Assembly (NCBI GenBank): GCA_014378105.1
Contig: JACMOI010000074.1
Location: 1-63,057, forward strand
Length of the DNA: 63,057 bases
Origin: Pseudopedobacter sp.
Lineage (GTDB): Bacteria > Bacteroidota > Bacteroidia > Sphingobacteriales > Sphingobacteriaceae
Direction of reading: 5' to 3'
Part shown: in pieces, positions 28,311-38,478 of the stretch
Numbering within the stretch: the stretch's first letter is position 1
Layout of the letters: each line of letters begins with the position of its first letter
Translations under genes and position numbers: made by a program
Notes under the pieces: generated by a model
Told to the model about the DNA's origin: nothing
Seen by the model: the letters and a program-made list of their open reading frames with translations, nothing else
Databases searched by the model: none

Positions 28311-28751
28311 ATGAATTACGACGAAGTTGAAATATTATTTGTGGAAGATAGCGAAGATGATGCTATGCTCACTATCAGGGCACTTACAAAAAGTGGGTGT
28401 GTCAATAAACTACTTCATGTAAAAGATGGAGCGGAAGCACTTGATTTTATTTTTTGCAAAGGATTATACGCTTCACGAAAAAGCAAGGAATATCCAAAAC
28501 TGATATTATTGGATCTTAAAATGCCCAAAGTAAACGGTATGGAAGTGTTGGAAAAAATCAAATCTGACCCGGACTTAAAATCTATTCCTGTGGTAATTCT
28601 TACTTCATCTAAAGAAGACCCCGACATAAAAAAATGCTATGCTTTGGGTGCCAATAGTTACATAGTAAAACCTGTTGATAGCGATAACTTTTTTTCTGCT
28701 ATAAAAGAGATTGGAATTTACTGGATGATTTTAAGTGAGTCACAGCATTAG
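28311..28751 (+). CDS. single-domain response regulator (Rcp1-like)
   Basis: 146 residues consisting of one receiver domain: acidic pocket VEDSEDD (12-17), phosphoacceptor Asp68 in LILLDLKMPKVNG, the Thr/Ser in VILTSSKEDPD and the Lys in YIVKPVD. The longer beta3-adjacent insert (GLYASRKSKEYPK) resembles cyanobacterial Rcp1-type regulators that pair with phytochrome-like kinases. No output domain, so it acts by protein contact or phosphorelay. It lies 10 bp after one kinase and 88 bp before a second receiver-kinase protein, so the three probably form one pathway. Confidence 0.92.
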   Translation: MNYDEVEILFVEDSEDDAMLTIRALTKSGCVNKLLHVKDGAEALDFIFCKGLYASRKSKEYPKLILLDLKMPKVNGMEVLEKIKSDPDLKSIPVVILTSSKEDPDIKKCYALGANSYIVKPVDSDNFFSAIKEIGIYWMILSESQH

Positions 28752-28842
28752 CGAAAAATGAATTGAATTCTTTTTTGATAAGTAGGAGTAACCTAATAGA
28801 AATGATATTTAATAACACACCGCATTTCAATAATTTAAATTG

Positions 28843-30486
28843 ATGAAAGCCGATTTTAAAATGCTTATAATCGAAGATAATCAGCATGATGCCAATTTGC
28901 TCATCCGCGAACTGAAAAAATCTGGATTTTCTTTCTCCTTTGAAATTGTTCAAACACAAGTAACGTTTGAGTATGCTCTGCAACACTTCAATCCTGATTT
29001 AATATTATCCGATTTCTCACTCCCGGCTTTTGATGCAGCCACCGCGTTCAAGATCAAACAAGAAAAATTCCCACATATCCCTTTTATTATCGTTTCTGGT
29101 ATCATAGGAGAAGAAAATGCTGTTGAGTTAATTAAAAATGGTGTTACTGATTATGCATCAAAGGATAAATTATTTTCATTATTCCAAAAAATAGAACGGG
29201 CATTAACGGATGCCGATGAAAGGAAAGAAAAGGAAATTATTGCTGAAAAATTAAAAGAGCAGACGGCGGCGTTAATCATTGCCAACAAAGAACTTCATGA
29301 AAATTCTCAATTGCTGATTAAGCAGGAAGAAAAAGTTAGGATGATTAATACCGATCTTTTATTATTGAATCAGCAATTGGAAGAACGTGTAGAACAGCGT
29401 ACAAAAGCTTTGGCAGAAAGTGAGAAACAGTTTCGAGATATGATGGAAACAACCCCACAAATTGCATGGACAAACACTATTGACGGAGAAGTTACTTTTT
29501 ATAACCGGCGATGGTATGATTATACAGGTCTTGATTTTGATCATAGTAAAGGTTGGGGGTGGCTGTCAGTCGTTCACGCTGATGATATGCAATCTACTCT
29601 GGATGAATACAAATTGATATTGAAAAATAATATAGGTGGGGAATTTCAAAATCGACAAAGACGTTTTGATGGCATGGAACGCTGGCATCTAATTCGTATC
29701 ATGCCCATTAAAAATGAAGAAGGCAAAGTACAGTTATGGTCAGGCACCGCTACAGATATTCACGAGCTTAGACTGTTACAACAACAAAAAGATGATTTTA
29801 TAAGTATTGCAAGTCATGAGCTTAAAACGCCAATCACCAGTTTAAAAGCTTCCTTGCAATTGTTGAACAGGTTAAAAAATGAACCTACTGCTATGTTGCC
29901 TAGTCTGATAGATTTGGCTAACAAAAGCTTAGATAAAGTGATCATACTTATTAAATACCTGCTAGACACCAGCAACGTTAATGATGGACAACTTTTGTTA
30001 GATCAAAAGTTATTTACACTAGCTCACGCAATTGAAGAGTGCAGCCATTCAATAAGTATTGAAGGCATACATACTATCCTTACCGAAGGAGATATGGACC
30101 TTCAGGTTTACGCAGATGCTGAAAGGATTAATCAGGTGATAATTAATTTTATTACTAACGCCGTAAAATATGCACCCGACTCAAAAGAAATCAACATCAA
30201 GATTGAAAAAGTTGATGATATGGCCAAAGTATCTGTTATAGATAAAGGTCCTGGTATTCCTCCCGAAAAACTAACTCATTTATTTGACCGCTATTATCAA
30301 GCGGATAATAGTGGTAGTAAATATTTTGGTTTAGGACTTGGACTTTACATTTCTGCAGAAATCATAAAAAAACATAATGGTAAAATAGGTGTGGATAGTG
30401 AATTAGGAAAGGGAAGCACTTTTTGGTTTACGCTGTCTACCATTGGGTTGGTCGCCGAATTAAGCTTGGAAACCCAAAGTGTTTAA
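28843..30486 (+). CDS. receiver-PAS-histidine kinase hybrid
   Basis: 547 residues from the ATG at 28843; a TTG directly before it could add one residue. An N-terminal receiver domain (Asp57 in LILSDFSLPAFD), a coiled-coil linker with one IIANKEL repeat like those of the upstream kinase, a PAS domain (about 200-310, TPQIAWTNTIDGEVTFYNRRWYDYTGL), a HisKA with His325 in IASHELKTPITSLKASLQLL, and HATPase_c with ITNAVKYAP and DKGPGIP. Probably cytosolic. It may receive phosphate from the upstream kinase through its receiver, which is inference. Confidence 0.92.
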   Translation: MKADFKMLIIEDNQHDANLLIRELKKSGFSFSFEIVQTQVTFEYALQHFNPDLILSDFSLPAFDAATAFKIKQEKFPHIPFIIVSGIIGEENAVELIKNGVTDYASKDKLFSLFQKIERALTDADERKEKEIIAEKLKEQTAALIIANKELHENSQLLIKQEEKVRMINTDLLLLNQQLEERVEQRTKALAESEKQFRDMMETTPQIAWTNTIDGEVTFYNRRWYDYTGLDFDHSKGWGWLSVVHADDMQSTLDEYKLILKNNIGGEFQNRQRRFDGMERWHLIRIMPIKNEEGKVQLWSGTATDIHELRLLQQQKDDFISIASHELKTPITSLKASLQLLNRLKNEPTAMLPSLIDLANKSLDKVIILIKYLLDTSNVNDGQLLLDQKLFTLAHAIEECSHSISIEGIHTILTEGDMDLQVYADAERINQVIINFITNAVKYAPDSKEINIKIEKVDDMAKVSVIDKGPGIPPEKLTHLFDRYYQADNSGSKYFGLGLGLYISAEIIKKHNGKIGVDSELGKGSTFWFTLSTIGLVAELSLETQSV

Positions 30487-30566
30487 GATTAGCGATGTAG
30501 CAATCTGATAGATCAATAAGCTGATCTTTAATTGTAAGTTTATTATTTGTTTACCAAGCAAGTAAT

Positions 30567-30641
30567 GTGAGTCTAATATATTTTAGCTGTTGGGTGAGTT
30601 GGTGTCATGTTAAATTTTTAGTATTTAAGATTGTTAATTCC
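30567..30641 (-). pseudogene. 5' remnant of a DUF2237 gene (fragment C)
   Basis: On the minus strand this holds a leader nearly identical to that of the intact DUF2237 gene, then ATGACACCAACTCACCCAAC, matching its first codons (MTPTHPT against MTQTHPT), and similarity fades after about 14 codons following a frameshift. It covers the portion that truncated copy A lacks. Confidence 0.65.
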
Positions 30642-30726
30642 CCACTTGCGCAAGTCTTAGTGGGCTAATTTGAGCCAAAGCACAAGTCACCCACTGCTCT
30701 TTTTCCAACGCTTGTAAGACTTGCGC
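30641..30726. repeat. palindromic element with 12-bp inverted repeat
   Basis: ACTTGCGCAAGT (30644-30655) is a perfect palindrome. GCGCAAGTCTTA (30648-30659) recurs inverted as TAAGACTTGCGC (30715-30726), so the 80-bp segment can fold into a large hairpin. No coding content. Confidence 0.65.
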
Positions 30727-31017
30727 TAGTAGAGGTCTCATATAGCATTGCGGCTAACTTGTATATGTACTCAACTCTTAACCGTTTTATCATCGTTTTA
30801 ACCGTTTAGTAGATCATATATAATCCACTCTACCCAAACTTTTTTATAAAAATTACCTTTCAATTAAAAAATATGAAAAATACCAGATTGTTGGTATAGT
30901 AATTCAACCCTAAAGTAGGAGTAAAGCGAGTCTAAAAATTACGGGAATCCGTTAAATATGCCTTTATCGGGCTGTTTAAGCAGGGACACTTAGTTTTTAC
31001 TTATAAAAGGTTTGCTA

Positions 31018-31243
31018 TTTCTTAGTAAGAAAGAGGGGTTTCTTTGCACATGTCTAGCATTTCTTTGCAAGAAAGAGGAGTTTCTTTGCACATGTCTAGC
31101 ATTTCTTAGTAAGAAAGAGGAGTTTCTTTGTACATGTTCGGCATTTCTTAGTAAGAAAGAGCAGTTTATTTTTACATGTCTGGCGTTTCTTAGTAAGAAA
31201 GAGGGATTTCTTTACACATGTCTGGCTATTCTTAGAAGGAAAT
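31018..31243. repeat. tandem array of 42-bp units with internal hairpin
   Basis: Units begin at 31018, 31060, 31102, 31144 and 31186, exactly 42 bp apart, with a degraded sixth at 31228. Most contain TTTCTTAGTAAGAAA, a 7-1-7 perfect inverted repeat, followed by a segment resembling TTTCTTTGCACATGTCTAGC. Because 42 is a multiple of three, a repetitive reading frame stays open across it, but I do not regard this as a gene. Confidence 0.85.
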
Positions 31244-31285
31244 TGACTGCTTTATTTTCCCCGTTACTCGTTTAAGTGTTCAGTG

Positions 31286-31455
31286 AGGATCACTTAAATG
31301 CATTTTTAAATTAAAGGACTTTGTTCGGAAATTAAATGATAAAATTTTGTTGTGGTGAAGAAGTTGGTTTAGATGAATATCGGTTGATTTATTCCCGGCC
31401 AGAGTCCTAAATTTCCTTTAAGATTTAAGTGATCCTAAAAAGGGACACTTAAACC
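31286..31455. repeat. nested imperfect inverted-repeat element
   Basis: AGGATCACTTAAAT (31286-31299) and ATTTAAGTGATCCT (31423-31436) are perfect 14-bp inverted arms. Just inside, AAAGGACT and AGTCCT continue the pairing imperfectly around about 80 bp. Both arms also form local hairpins with TTAAGTGT (31273) and GGGACACTTAAA (31443-31454). The shape resembles a small non-autonomous mobile element, but no target duplication is obvious. Confidence 0.55.
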
Positions 31456-31731
31456 ATAGGGGGTCTCACGTAGACATGACGTTAAATAGATACGTCACCT
31501 CGAGTGGGCGAGAGGTCTCACATGCAAGTTTGGACTTTTAGTATGGAAATCTTGCTAGTGAGATGTATCTTCGATGAACTAACGTTTTTCACTATCGTTC
31601 AACATGACGGAGGAACTTTGTTTGCGGTAAGGATTGGAGTGGTTTAGTATTGCGGCGAAGCAAGTAATACCGAAGCGATAACGGAGCCACGAAAAGCCCA
31701 TTAATTGCCTGCCGAGGCAGGAACCGCCCAT

Positions 31732-31769
31732 AAAAAAAGCCTGAGTAGAAAATTACTCAGGCTTTTTTT
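31732..31769. terminator. terminator for the pfkA-gap operon
   Basis: GCCTGAGTA (31739-31747) pairs with TACTCAGGC (31754-31762), flanked by a run of seven A on the left and seven T on the right, so it works in both directions. It lies about 65 bp beyond the gap stop codon. Confidence 0.92.
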
Positions 31770-31833
31770 GTGTAAGTTGCTCCCGATAGTTATCGGGATA
31801 GCTTTCAGCTTTTCGCTTTCAGCCTTCTGCCAA

Positions 31834-33686
<1,853 letters not shown>

Positions 33687-33690
33687 TTAT

Positions 33691-34671
33691 TTATGCAAGT
33701 ATGGTAGACATTTCCATTAAGTCTTCCTCCAGTTTAAATTCGTGGTCAATTAAAGCTTCTTTTAAATCGGTTAGCACAATTTCGTTACTTCTTAAGCCTA
33801 CCATTTTTCTATTTTCTCCTCTCAATAATGCTTTCACTGCTGCAAACCCCATTCTACTACCTAAAATGCGGTCGAAGCTGCTGGGGCTACCGCCACGTTG
33901 TAAATGCCCTAATATAGTAACTTTTGTGTCGTAAAAGTCGAACATTTCTTTTACTTTTTTGGCAACACTAAATGCACCACCATTTTTATCACCTTCGGCA
34001 ACGATGACGATACTCGATGATTTTTTTTGAGCAGCGCCATGCTCTAGCATCTCAATCAGTTCGTGTATAGCAGTATCTTTCTCAGGCAGCATAATGGCTT
34101 CTGCACCGCCTGCAATTCCTGCTCTCAGTGCAATACATCCTGCATCACGACCCATTACTTCTATAAAGAATAAGCGGTCGTGAGATTCTGCCGTATCTCT
34201 GATTTTATCAATGGCTTCAATAACAGTGTTGGTCGCAGTGTCGAACCCTAAAGTAAAATCGGACCCATATAGGTCGTTATCAATTGTTCCTGGAACACAA
34301 ATTACGGGAATGTCGTATTTGCCTGAAAAACGCTCGGCACCCGTAAAAGTACCGTCGCCACCAATGGCAACTAAAGCGTCGATGCCGTTTTTCTTTAAAT
34401 TATCGTAGGCTTTTTGCATGCCTTCGGCTGTTTTAAAATCTAAGCAGCGAGCAGTTTTTAAAATCGTACCGCCCAATTGCATGATATTACTGACCGAATG
34501 ACGATTCATATCTTCTATGTTATTGTCAATCATCCCTTGGTAGCCTTGTTTGATACCTGCAACCTCGCAACCAAAATAAAGGGCTGTTCTTACCACTGCT
34601 CTGATGCAAGCATTCATTCCGGGTGCATCTCCGCCTGATGTAAAAACTGCTATTTTTTTGATTTTTGACAT
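33691..34671 (-). CDS. pfkA: ATP-dependent 6-phosphofructokinase
   Basis: 326 residues, normal for bacterial PfkA. FTSGGDAPGMNACIRAVVRTA (near residue 10), GGDGTFTGAERF, PGTIDNDLYGSDFTLGFDTA with the catalytic TIDND, and EVMGRDAGCIAL are all present. It phosphorylates fructose-6-phosphate, the committing step of glycolysis, in the cytosol. First gene of the operon with the sugar-kinase-like gene and gap. The GTGTAATTTTTACAC palindrome lies 41 bp upstream of its start, shared with the divergent Nudix regulator. Confidence 0.97.
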   Translation of the reverse strand: MSKIKKIAVFTSGGDAPGMNACIRAVVRTALYFGCEVAGIKQGYQGMIDNNIEDMNRHSVSNIMQLGGTILKTARCLDFKTAEGMQKAYDNLKKNGIDALVAIGGDGTFTGAERFSGKYDIPVICVPGTIDNDLYGSDFTLGFDTATNTVIEAIDKIRDTAESHDRLFFIEVMGRDAGCIALRAGIAGGAEAIMLPEKDTAIHELIEMLEHGAAQKKSSSIVIVAEGDKNGGAFSVAKKVKEMFDFYDTKVTILGHLQRGGSPSSFDRILGSRMGFAAVKALLRGENRKMVGLRSNEIVLTDLKEALIDHEFKLEEDLMEMSTILA

Positions 34672-34711
34672 TTATAAATGTGGGTCTTTGGTTAAGAAAT
34701 GCTAATATAAG

Positions 34712-34730
34712 GTGTAATTTTTACACTAAG
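34712..34730. promoter_or_regulatory. candidate operator 1 (pfkA / Nudix regulator)
   Basis: GTGTAATTTTTACAC is a perfect 6-3-6 palindrome, followed by TAAG. It lies 41 bp from the pfkA start and 61 bp from the regulator start, in the divergent promoter region. The same GTGTA-N5-TACAC-TWAG pattern recurs at 39379 (with TTGTA in the left arm) and 45442. Probable autoregulatory site of the Nudix protein (inference). Confidence 0.75.
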
Positions 34731-34790
34731 CAATTTTTTCTCGAAAATTTTTTCCAAATTTGGGGAGATTAAATTAACCTAAATAAAATT

Positions 34791-35489
34791 TTGGAAAACT
34801 TACCACAACACTTTGATTCTGTATTCACTGTCGATTGTATCATTTTTGGTTTCGATGAGGGTGAGCTGAAAATCTTATTGATTGAAAGAAATGAAGAACC
34901 TTTTAATGGCTGGTTTGCTTTGCCAGGATATTTTGTAGAGAAAACCGAAAGTATAGAGTCGGCCGCCGAACGTATCTTATATGAATGTACTGGATTAAAG
35001 GGGATTTATATGGAGCAGTTTTACACTTTTGGTGCGTTAGAGCGACATCCACAAGGGAGGGTAATTACTGTGGCTTATTATGCAATGATTAGGTTAACCA
35101 ATCAAAAGGATTTAAAGCCAGTCACAACCTTTGCTCGCCAAGCAGTTTGGATGCCAGTGAAAGATATGCCTGAATTGGCTTTTGATCACAGCCGAATATT
35201 TAGAAAAGGATTTGAGAAGATTAGAAATAAAATTAGCTATCAACCTATTGCTTTTGAGTTATTACCCGAGAAATTTACGTTGACTCAATTGCAGCATTTG
35301 TATGAGGTGATCTTAAACAAGAAATTAGATAAGCGAAACTTTAGGAAGAAGATGTTGGCTTATGATATTTTAAAAGAGTTAGATGAGAAGCAAAAAGGGG
35401 TGTCTTACCGAGCTGCCAAATTATATAAATTTGATAAGCGTAAATACGCCAAACACTTTAACAAAGAACTTACTTTTACAAAGGAATAA
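34791..35489 (+). CDS. Nudix-type transcriptional regulator (NrtR/AraR-like)
   Basis: 232 residues: an N-terminal Nudix fold (about 10-145) and a C-terminal winged-helix region (about 155-232, FTLTQLQHLYEVILNKKLDKRNFRKKM), the architecture of NrtR and of Bacteroides AraR. The Nudix box (46-69, GYFVEKTESIESAAERILYE...) has Ile62 where the catalytic Glu of the RE pair belongs and Cys66 in place of a second Glu, so hydrolase activity is probably lost and a ligand is sensed instead. Start is TTG: an in-frame stop lies 18 bp upstream and there is no nearby ATG. It is divergent from pfkA and upstream of an amylase. Confidence 0.85.
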   Translation: MENLPQHFDSVFTVDCIIFGFDEGELKILLIERNEEPFNGWFALPGYFVEKTESIESAAERILYECTGLKGIYMEQFYTFGALERHPQGRVITVAYYAMIRLTNQKDLKPVTTFARQAVWMPVKDMPELAFDHSRIFRKGFEKIRNKISYQPIAFELLPEKFTLTQLQHLYEVILNKKLDKRNFRKKMLAYDILKELDEKQKGVSYRAAKLYKFDKRKYAKHFNKELTFTKE

Positions 35490-35524
35490 AACACTGATTT
35501 AAGGCGATTTCAGACATATTTGTT

Positions 35525-35532
35525 TATATTTG
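35525..35532 (+). promoter_or_regulatory. possible -7 element for the T9SS amylase gene
   Basis: TATATTTG matches TAnnTTTG, 20 bp before the ATG at 35553. No clear -33 box. Its position makes an upstream start at 35520 unlikely. Confidence 0.35.
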
Positions 35533-35552
35533 AAATAACCATTTATAACCAA

Positions 35553-38411
35553 ATGAAAAAAATAATTCTGCTTTTTTGTTTGTGCTTTGGCTCCCTATTT
35601 TTCGCACAAGCACAACTTCTGGATTTTAGTCCAAACTTCCCTACAGAGGCTAGTAATATCACCATCACTTACGATGCCAGTAAAGGATCTGCAGGTTTAA
35701 AAGATTGCGGTTGCGACGTTTATATCCATACAGGTGTTATTACAGATAAAAGTACGAGTCCATCCGATTGGAAATATGTTAAACACGCTGCTTTTAATAC
35801 CCCTTATGGCGATGTAAAGTTGACCTCGCTAGGAAATAATAAACACCAAATGAGCATTAATAATCCTCGTTCTTTTTATGGGGTGCCAGCAGGAGAGAAA
35901 ATATTAAAAATTTCTATGGTCTTTAGAAATGCTGATGGCACCAAGGAAGGCAAAAATACAGATGCTAGTGATATTTATTTGCCAATTTATGAAGCAGGTG
36001 CTTTTGCGGTTCGTTTTACTAGCCCAGCTATGCAACCTAAATTTGACCCAGTTACGGAAACGATTTCGAAAAATATTGGAGACCAATTATCTGTGACTGC
36101 CATCACGTCAAAATCGGCTACCATCAACCTTACTTTAAATACCAATTCTTTTGCAAATGCAACGGCTGTAAGTACCTTATCTGGTAATGCAAATATTAGC
36201 ACATCCGGTTTGCAAGAGGTGAAAGTAAGTGCTAATGATGGCGTCAACACCATAGAGAGTTCTTTTACTTTTTTAGTAAATAGTGCCGTACAAGTTGCGG
36301 CTTTACCAGCAGGAGCAAAAGACGGGGTAACCATAATTAACAATGGAACTTCTGCTATTTTTGATCTCTATGCTCCAGGTAAAAATAATGTATATGTAAT
36401 TGGAGATTTTAATAACTGGCAGGGTGGTACGGCTAGTTTTATGAAGAAAACGCCTGATGGAAATAATTGGTGGGTACAGATTGATGGCTTAAATCCAAAT
36501 ACAGAATATGCTTATCAGTATTTAATAGATGGAACTTTAAAAGTGGCAGATCCTTATTCCCATAAGGTGTTAGACCCTAATAATGACCAGTACATCCCAG
36601 CGGCCACATATCCAAATTTAAAAGCTTATCCTACGGGTAAGACAGCCGGAATTGTTTCTGCTTTTACGCCAGTACCCACACCATATATTTGGCAAGTGAA
36701 TAATTTTCAAAGACCTAAAAAAACCGACTTGGTTATTTATGAACTGTTGGTTCGTGATTTTGTAAAGGATCATAATTATCAAACCTTAATTGACACCTTA
36801 AGTTACTTACAAAACTTGGGTGTAAATGCCATTGAATTAATGCCAGTAACTGAATTTGAAGGAAATGACAGTTGGGGATACAATGTTTCATTTCATTTGG
36901 CTGCCGATAAATATTATGGCACACAAAATAAGCTAAAGGAGTTTATTGATGTTTGTCATTCAAAAGGAATTGCGGTGATTTTGGACATGGTTTTAAACCA
37001 TGCTTTTGGGCAAAACCCGATGGTACAAATGTATTGGGACTCGGGAAACAATCGACCTTCGGCTAATAGTCCTTGGTTCAATGCTATTGCTACCCATCCA
37101 TTTAACGTAGGCTATGATTTTAATCATGAGTCGCCTGCAACGAAATACTATACCAAAAATGTATTTAACTATTGGCAGTCAGAATTTAAAGTAGATGGTT
37201 TTAGATTTGATTTATCAAAAGGATTTACCCAAAAAAATAATCCTAATGATGTGAATGCATGGGGTGCTTATGACGCATCTAGAATTGCCATTTGGAAAGA
37301 TTACTATAACGCTATGACTTCATCAGATCCTAATTTATATGTGATTCTGGAGCATTTTGCAGATAATACAGAAGAAAAAGAACTTTCTGATTATGGAATG
37401 ATGCCTTGGGGTAATATGAATTATAATTATAATGAGGCTACAATGGGTTATGTTTCTACTTCAGCACTGTCAGCGGGTGTTTATAAAAATAGAGGTTGGA
37501 CGAATCCAAATTTAGTGACTTATATGGAGAGTCATGATGAGGAACGCCTAATGTTTAAAAATGAACAGTTTGGAAATGTGAATGGGACTTATTCCACAAA
37601 AGACCTCAATACCGCTTTAAAGCGGATGGAGTTAGCGTCTGCATTTTTTCTCACTTTGCCTGGCCCAAAAATGATTTGGCAGTTTGGTGAGCGAGGTTAC
37701 GATTTGAGCATTAATTATCCATCTAATACTTCAAATGATAGGTTGGCCAGTAAACCACCCATGTGGGAATACATGACCAACGTAAACCGTAAAGCTTTGT
37801 ATGATGTTTACTCGAAATTAATCAAGTTGAAAATAGCTCAGCCTGTTTTTGAAACCACGGATTTTGCCTATAATTTAACTGGAGCAGTGAAAACAATTAC
37901 TTTAAATGATCCTGCTTTAAAAGTAGTGGTAGTAGGTAATTTTGATGTTCAAAGTCAAAGCGCAACAGTCACTTTTCCAAATACTGGTAAATGGTATGAT
38001 TACCTTACTAAAGACAGCGTGACTGTGAATAATACAGCATATATTTACAATTTAGCAGCAGGTGAATACCATGTGTTAACTTCTAGAAATTTAAATGGCA
38101 GTGCAACTGCAACAGCAATCAAGGAAGATGTCATTGCAAAAGATGGAACTTATTTTTATAATTATCCAAATCCAGCAATTCATCAAACCACCTTCATGTA
38201 TAACTTATCTACCACACAAACGGTATCTTTAAAAATATATGATATTGTAGGTAGAGAAGTGGCTGATTTGTTAAATGAAAGGCAAAACATTGGAGAGCAT
38301 GCAATTAAATGGGACGTTGTAGCTACTGCAAACGGATTAGAGGGCTTGTATTTTGCCAAATTGAAGATTGGACAACATGTGAAAACGATTAAAGTGATGT
38401 TACAGAAATAA
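35553..38411 (+). CDS. secreted multidomain GH13 alpha-amylase with T9SS tail
   Basis: 952 residues from the ATG at 35553, chosen because MKKIILLFCLCFGSLFFAQA is a clean signal peptide. N-terminal Ig-like beta domains (to about 265), a CBM48/E-set module (VYVIGDFNNWQGG), then a GH13 barrel with DMVLNHAFGQNP, DGFRFDLSKGF (nucleophile Asp), VILEHFADN (acid Glu) and YMESHDEERLMF (transition-state Asp). The last about 80 residues (NYPNPAIHQTTFMYNL to VKTIKVMLQK) form a type A sorting domain for type IX secretion, so the enzyme should reach the cell surface or medium. Likely the initial attack on starch. Confidence 0.9.
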   Translation: MKKIILLFCLCFGSLFFAQAQLLDFSPNFPTEASNITITYDASKGSAGLKDCGCDVYIHTGVITDKSTSPSDWKYVKHAAFNTPYGDVKLTSLGNNKHQMSINNPRSFYGVPAGEKILKISMVFRNADGTKEGKNTDASDIYLPIYEAGAFAVRFTSPAMQPKFDPVTETISKNIGDQLSVTAITSKSATINLTLNTNSFANATAVSTLSGNANISTSGLQEVKVSANDGVNTIESSFTFLVNSAVQVAALPAGAKDGVTIINNGTSAIFDLYAPGKNNVYVIGDFNNWQGGTASFMKKTPDGNNWWVQIDGLNPNTEYAYQYLIDGTLKVADPYSHKVLDPNNDQYIPAATYPNLKAYPTGKTAGIVSAFTPVPTPYIWQVNNFQRPKKTDLVIYELLVRDFVKDHNYQTLIDTLSYLQNLGVNAIELMPVTEFEGNDSWGYNVSFHLAADKYYGTQNKLKEFIDVCHSKGIAVILDMVLNHAFGQNPMVQMYWDSGNNRPSANSPWFNAIATHPFNVGYDFNHESPATKYYTKNVFNYWQSEFKVDGFRFDLSKGFTQKNNPNDVNAWGAYDASRIAIWKDYYNAMTSSDPNLYVILEHFADNTEEKELSDYGMMPWGNMNYNYNEATMGYVSTSALSAGVYKNRGWTNPNLVTYMESHDEERLMFKNEQFGNVNGTYSTKDLNTALKRMELASAFFLTLPGPKMIWQFGERGYDLSINYPSNTSNDRLASKPPMWEYMTNVNRKALYDVYSKLIKLKIAQPVFETTDFAYNLTGAVKTITLNDPALKVVVVGNFDVQSQSATVTFPNTGKWYDYLTKDSVTVNNTAYIYNLAAGEYHVLTSRNLNGSATATAIKEDVIAKDGTYFYNYPNPAIHQTTFMYNLSTTQTVSLKIYDIVGREVADLLNERQNIGEHAIKWDVVATANGLEGLYFAKLKIGQHVKTIKVMLQK

Positions 38412-38426
38412 AAAACCCGGTAAAAC

Positions 38427-38465
38427 AAAAACCCATTGGTTGATTAATCAATGGGTTTTTTTAGG
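38427..38465. terminator. terminator between the amylase and the kinase-like gene
   Basis: AAAAACCCATTG pairs with CAATGGGTTTTT around GTTGATTAAT (itself part of the palindrome TTGATTAATCAA). The right arm runs into seven T, about 15 bp after the amylase stop. It can serve both convergent genes. Confidence 0.88.
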
Positions 38466-38478
38466 GGGTAATATTAAT

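Larger units (their letters stand above)
30487..31833. other. 1.35-kb non-coding, repeat-rich region
   Basis: No credible gene. It contains a DUF2237 5' remnant, a palindromic element (30641-30726), a 42-bp tandem array (31018-31243), a nested inverted repeat (31286-31455), short palindromes (CCTGCCGAGGCAGG near 31709 and CCCGATAGTTATCGGG near 31782) and the gap terminator. The phrase GGTCTCA occurs three times (near 30736, 31463 and 31513). It looks like a sink for dispersed repeats between the two-component cluster and the glycolytic operon. Confidence 0.7.

Noticed and set aside
23593..30566. Intact insertion sequence or integrative element
   Set aside because: No transposase, integrase or relaxase gene is found in the segment, and I could not identify target-site duplications at its borders.
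31018..31243. CRISPR array
   Set aside because: The units are contiguous 42-bp tandem repeats without unique spacers, and no cas genes are present.
31012..31275. 87-codon open frame encoding a repeated FLSKKEEFLCTC-type peptide
   Set aside because: The frame stays open only because the 42-bp repeat is a multiple of three; composition is odd, it begins inside the repeat and no conserved protein is recognisable.
35520..35552. Upstream start adding 11 residues (MFIFEITIYNQ) to the amylase
   Set aside because: A signal peptide begins cleanly at the next Met, and the extension overlaps a possible -7 promoter box.
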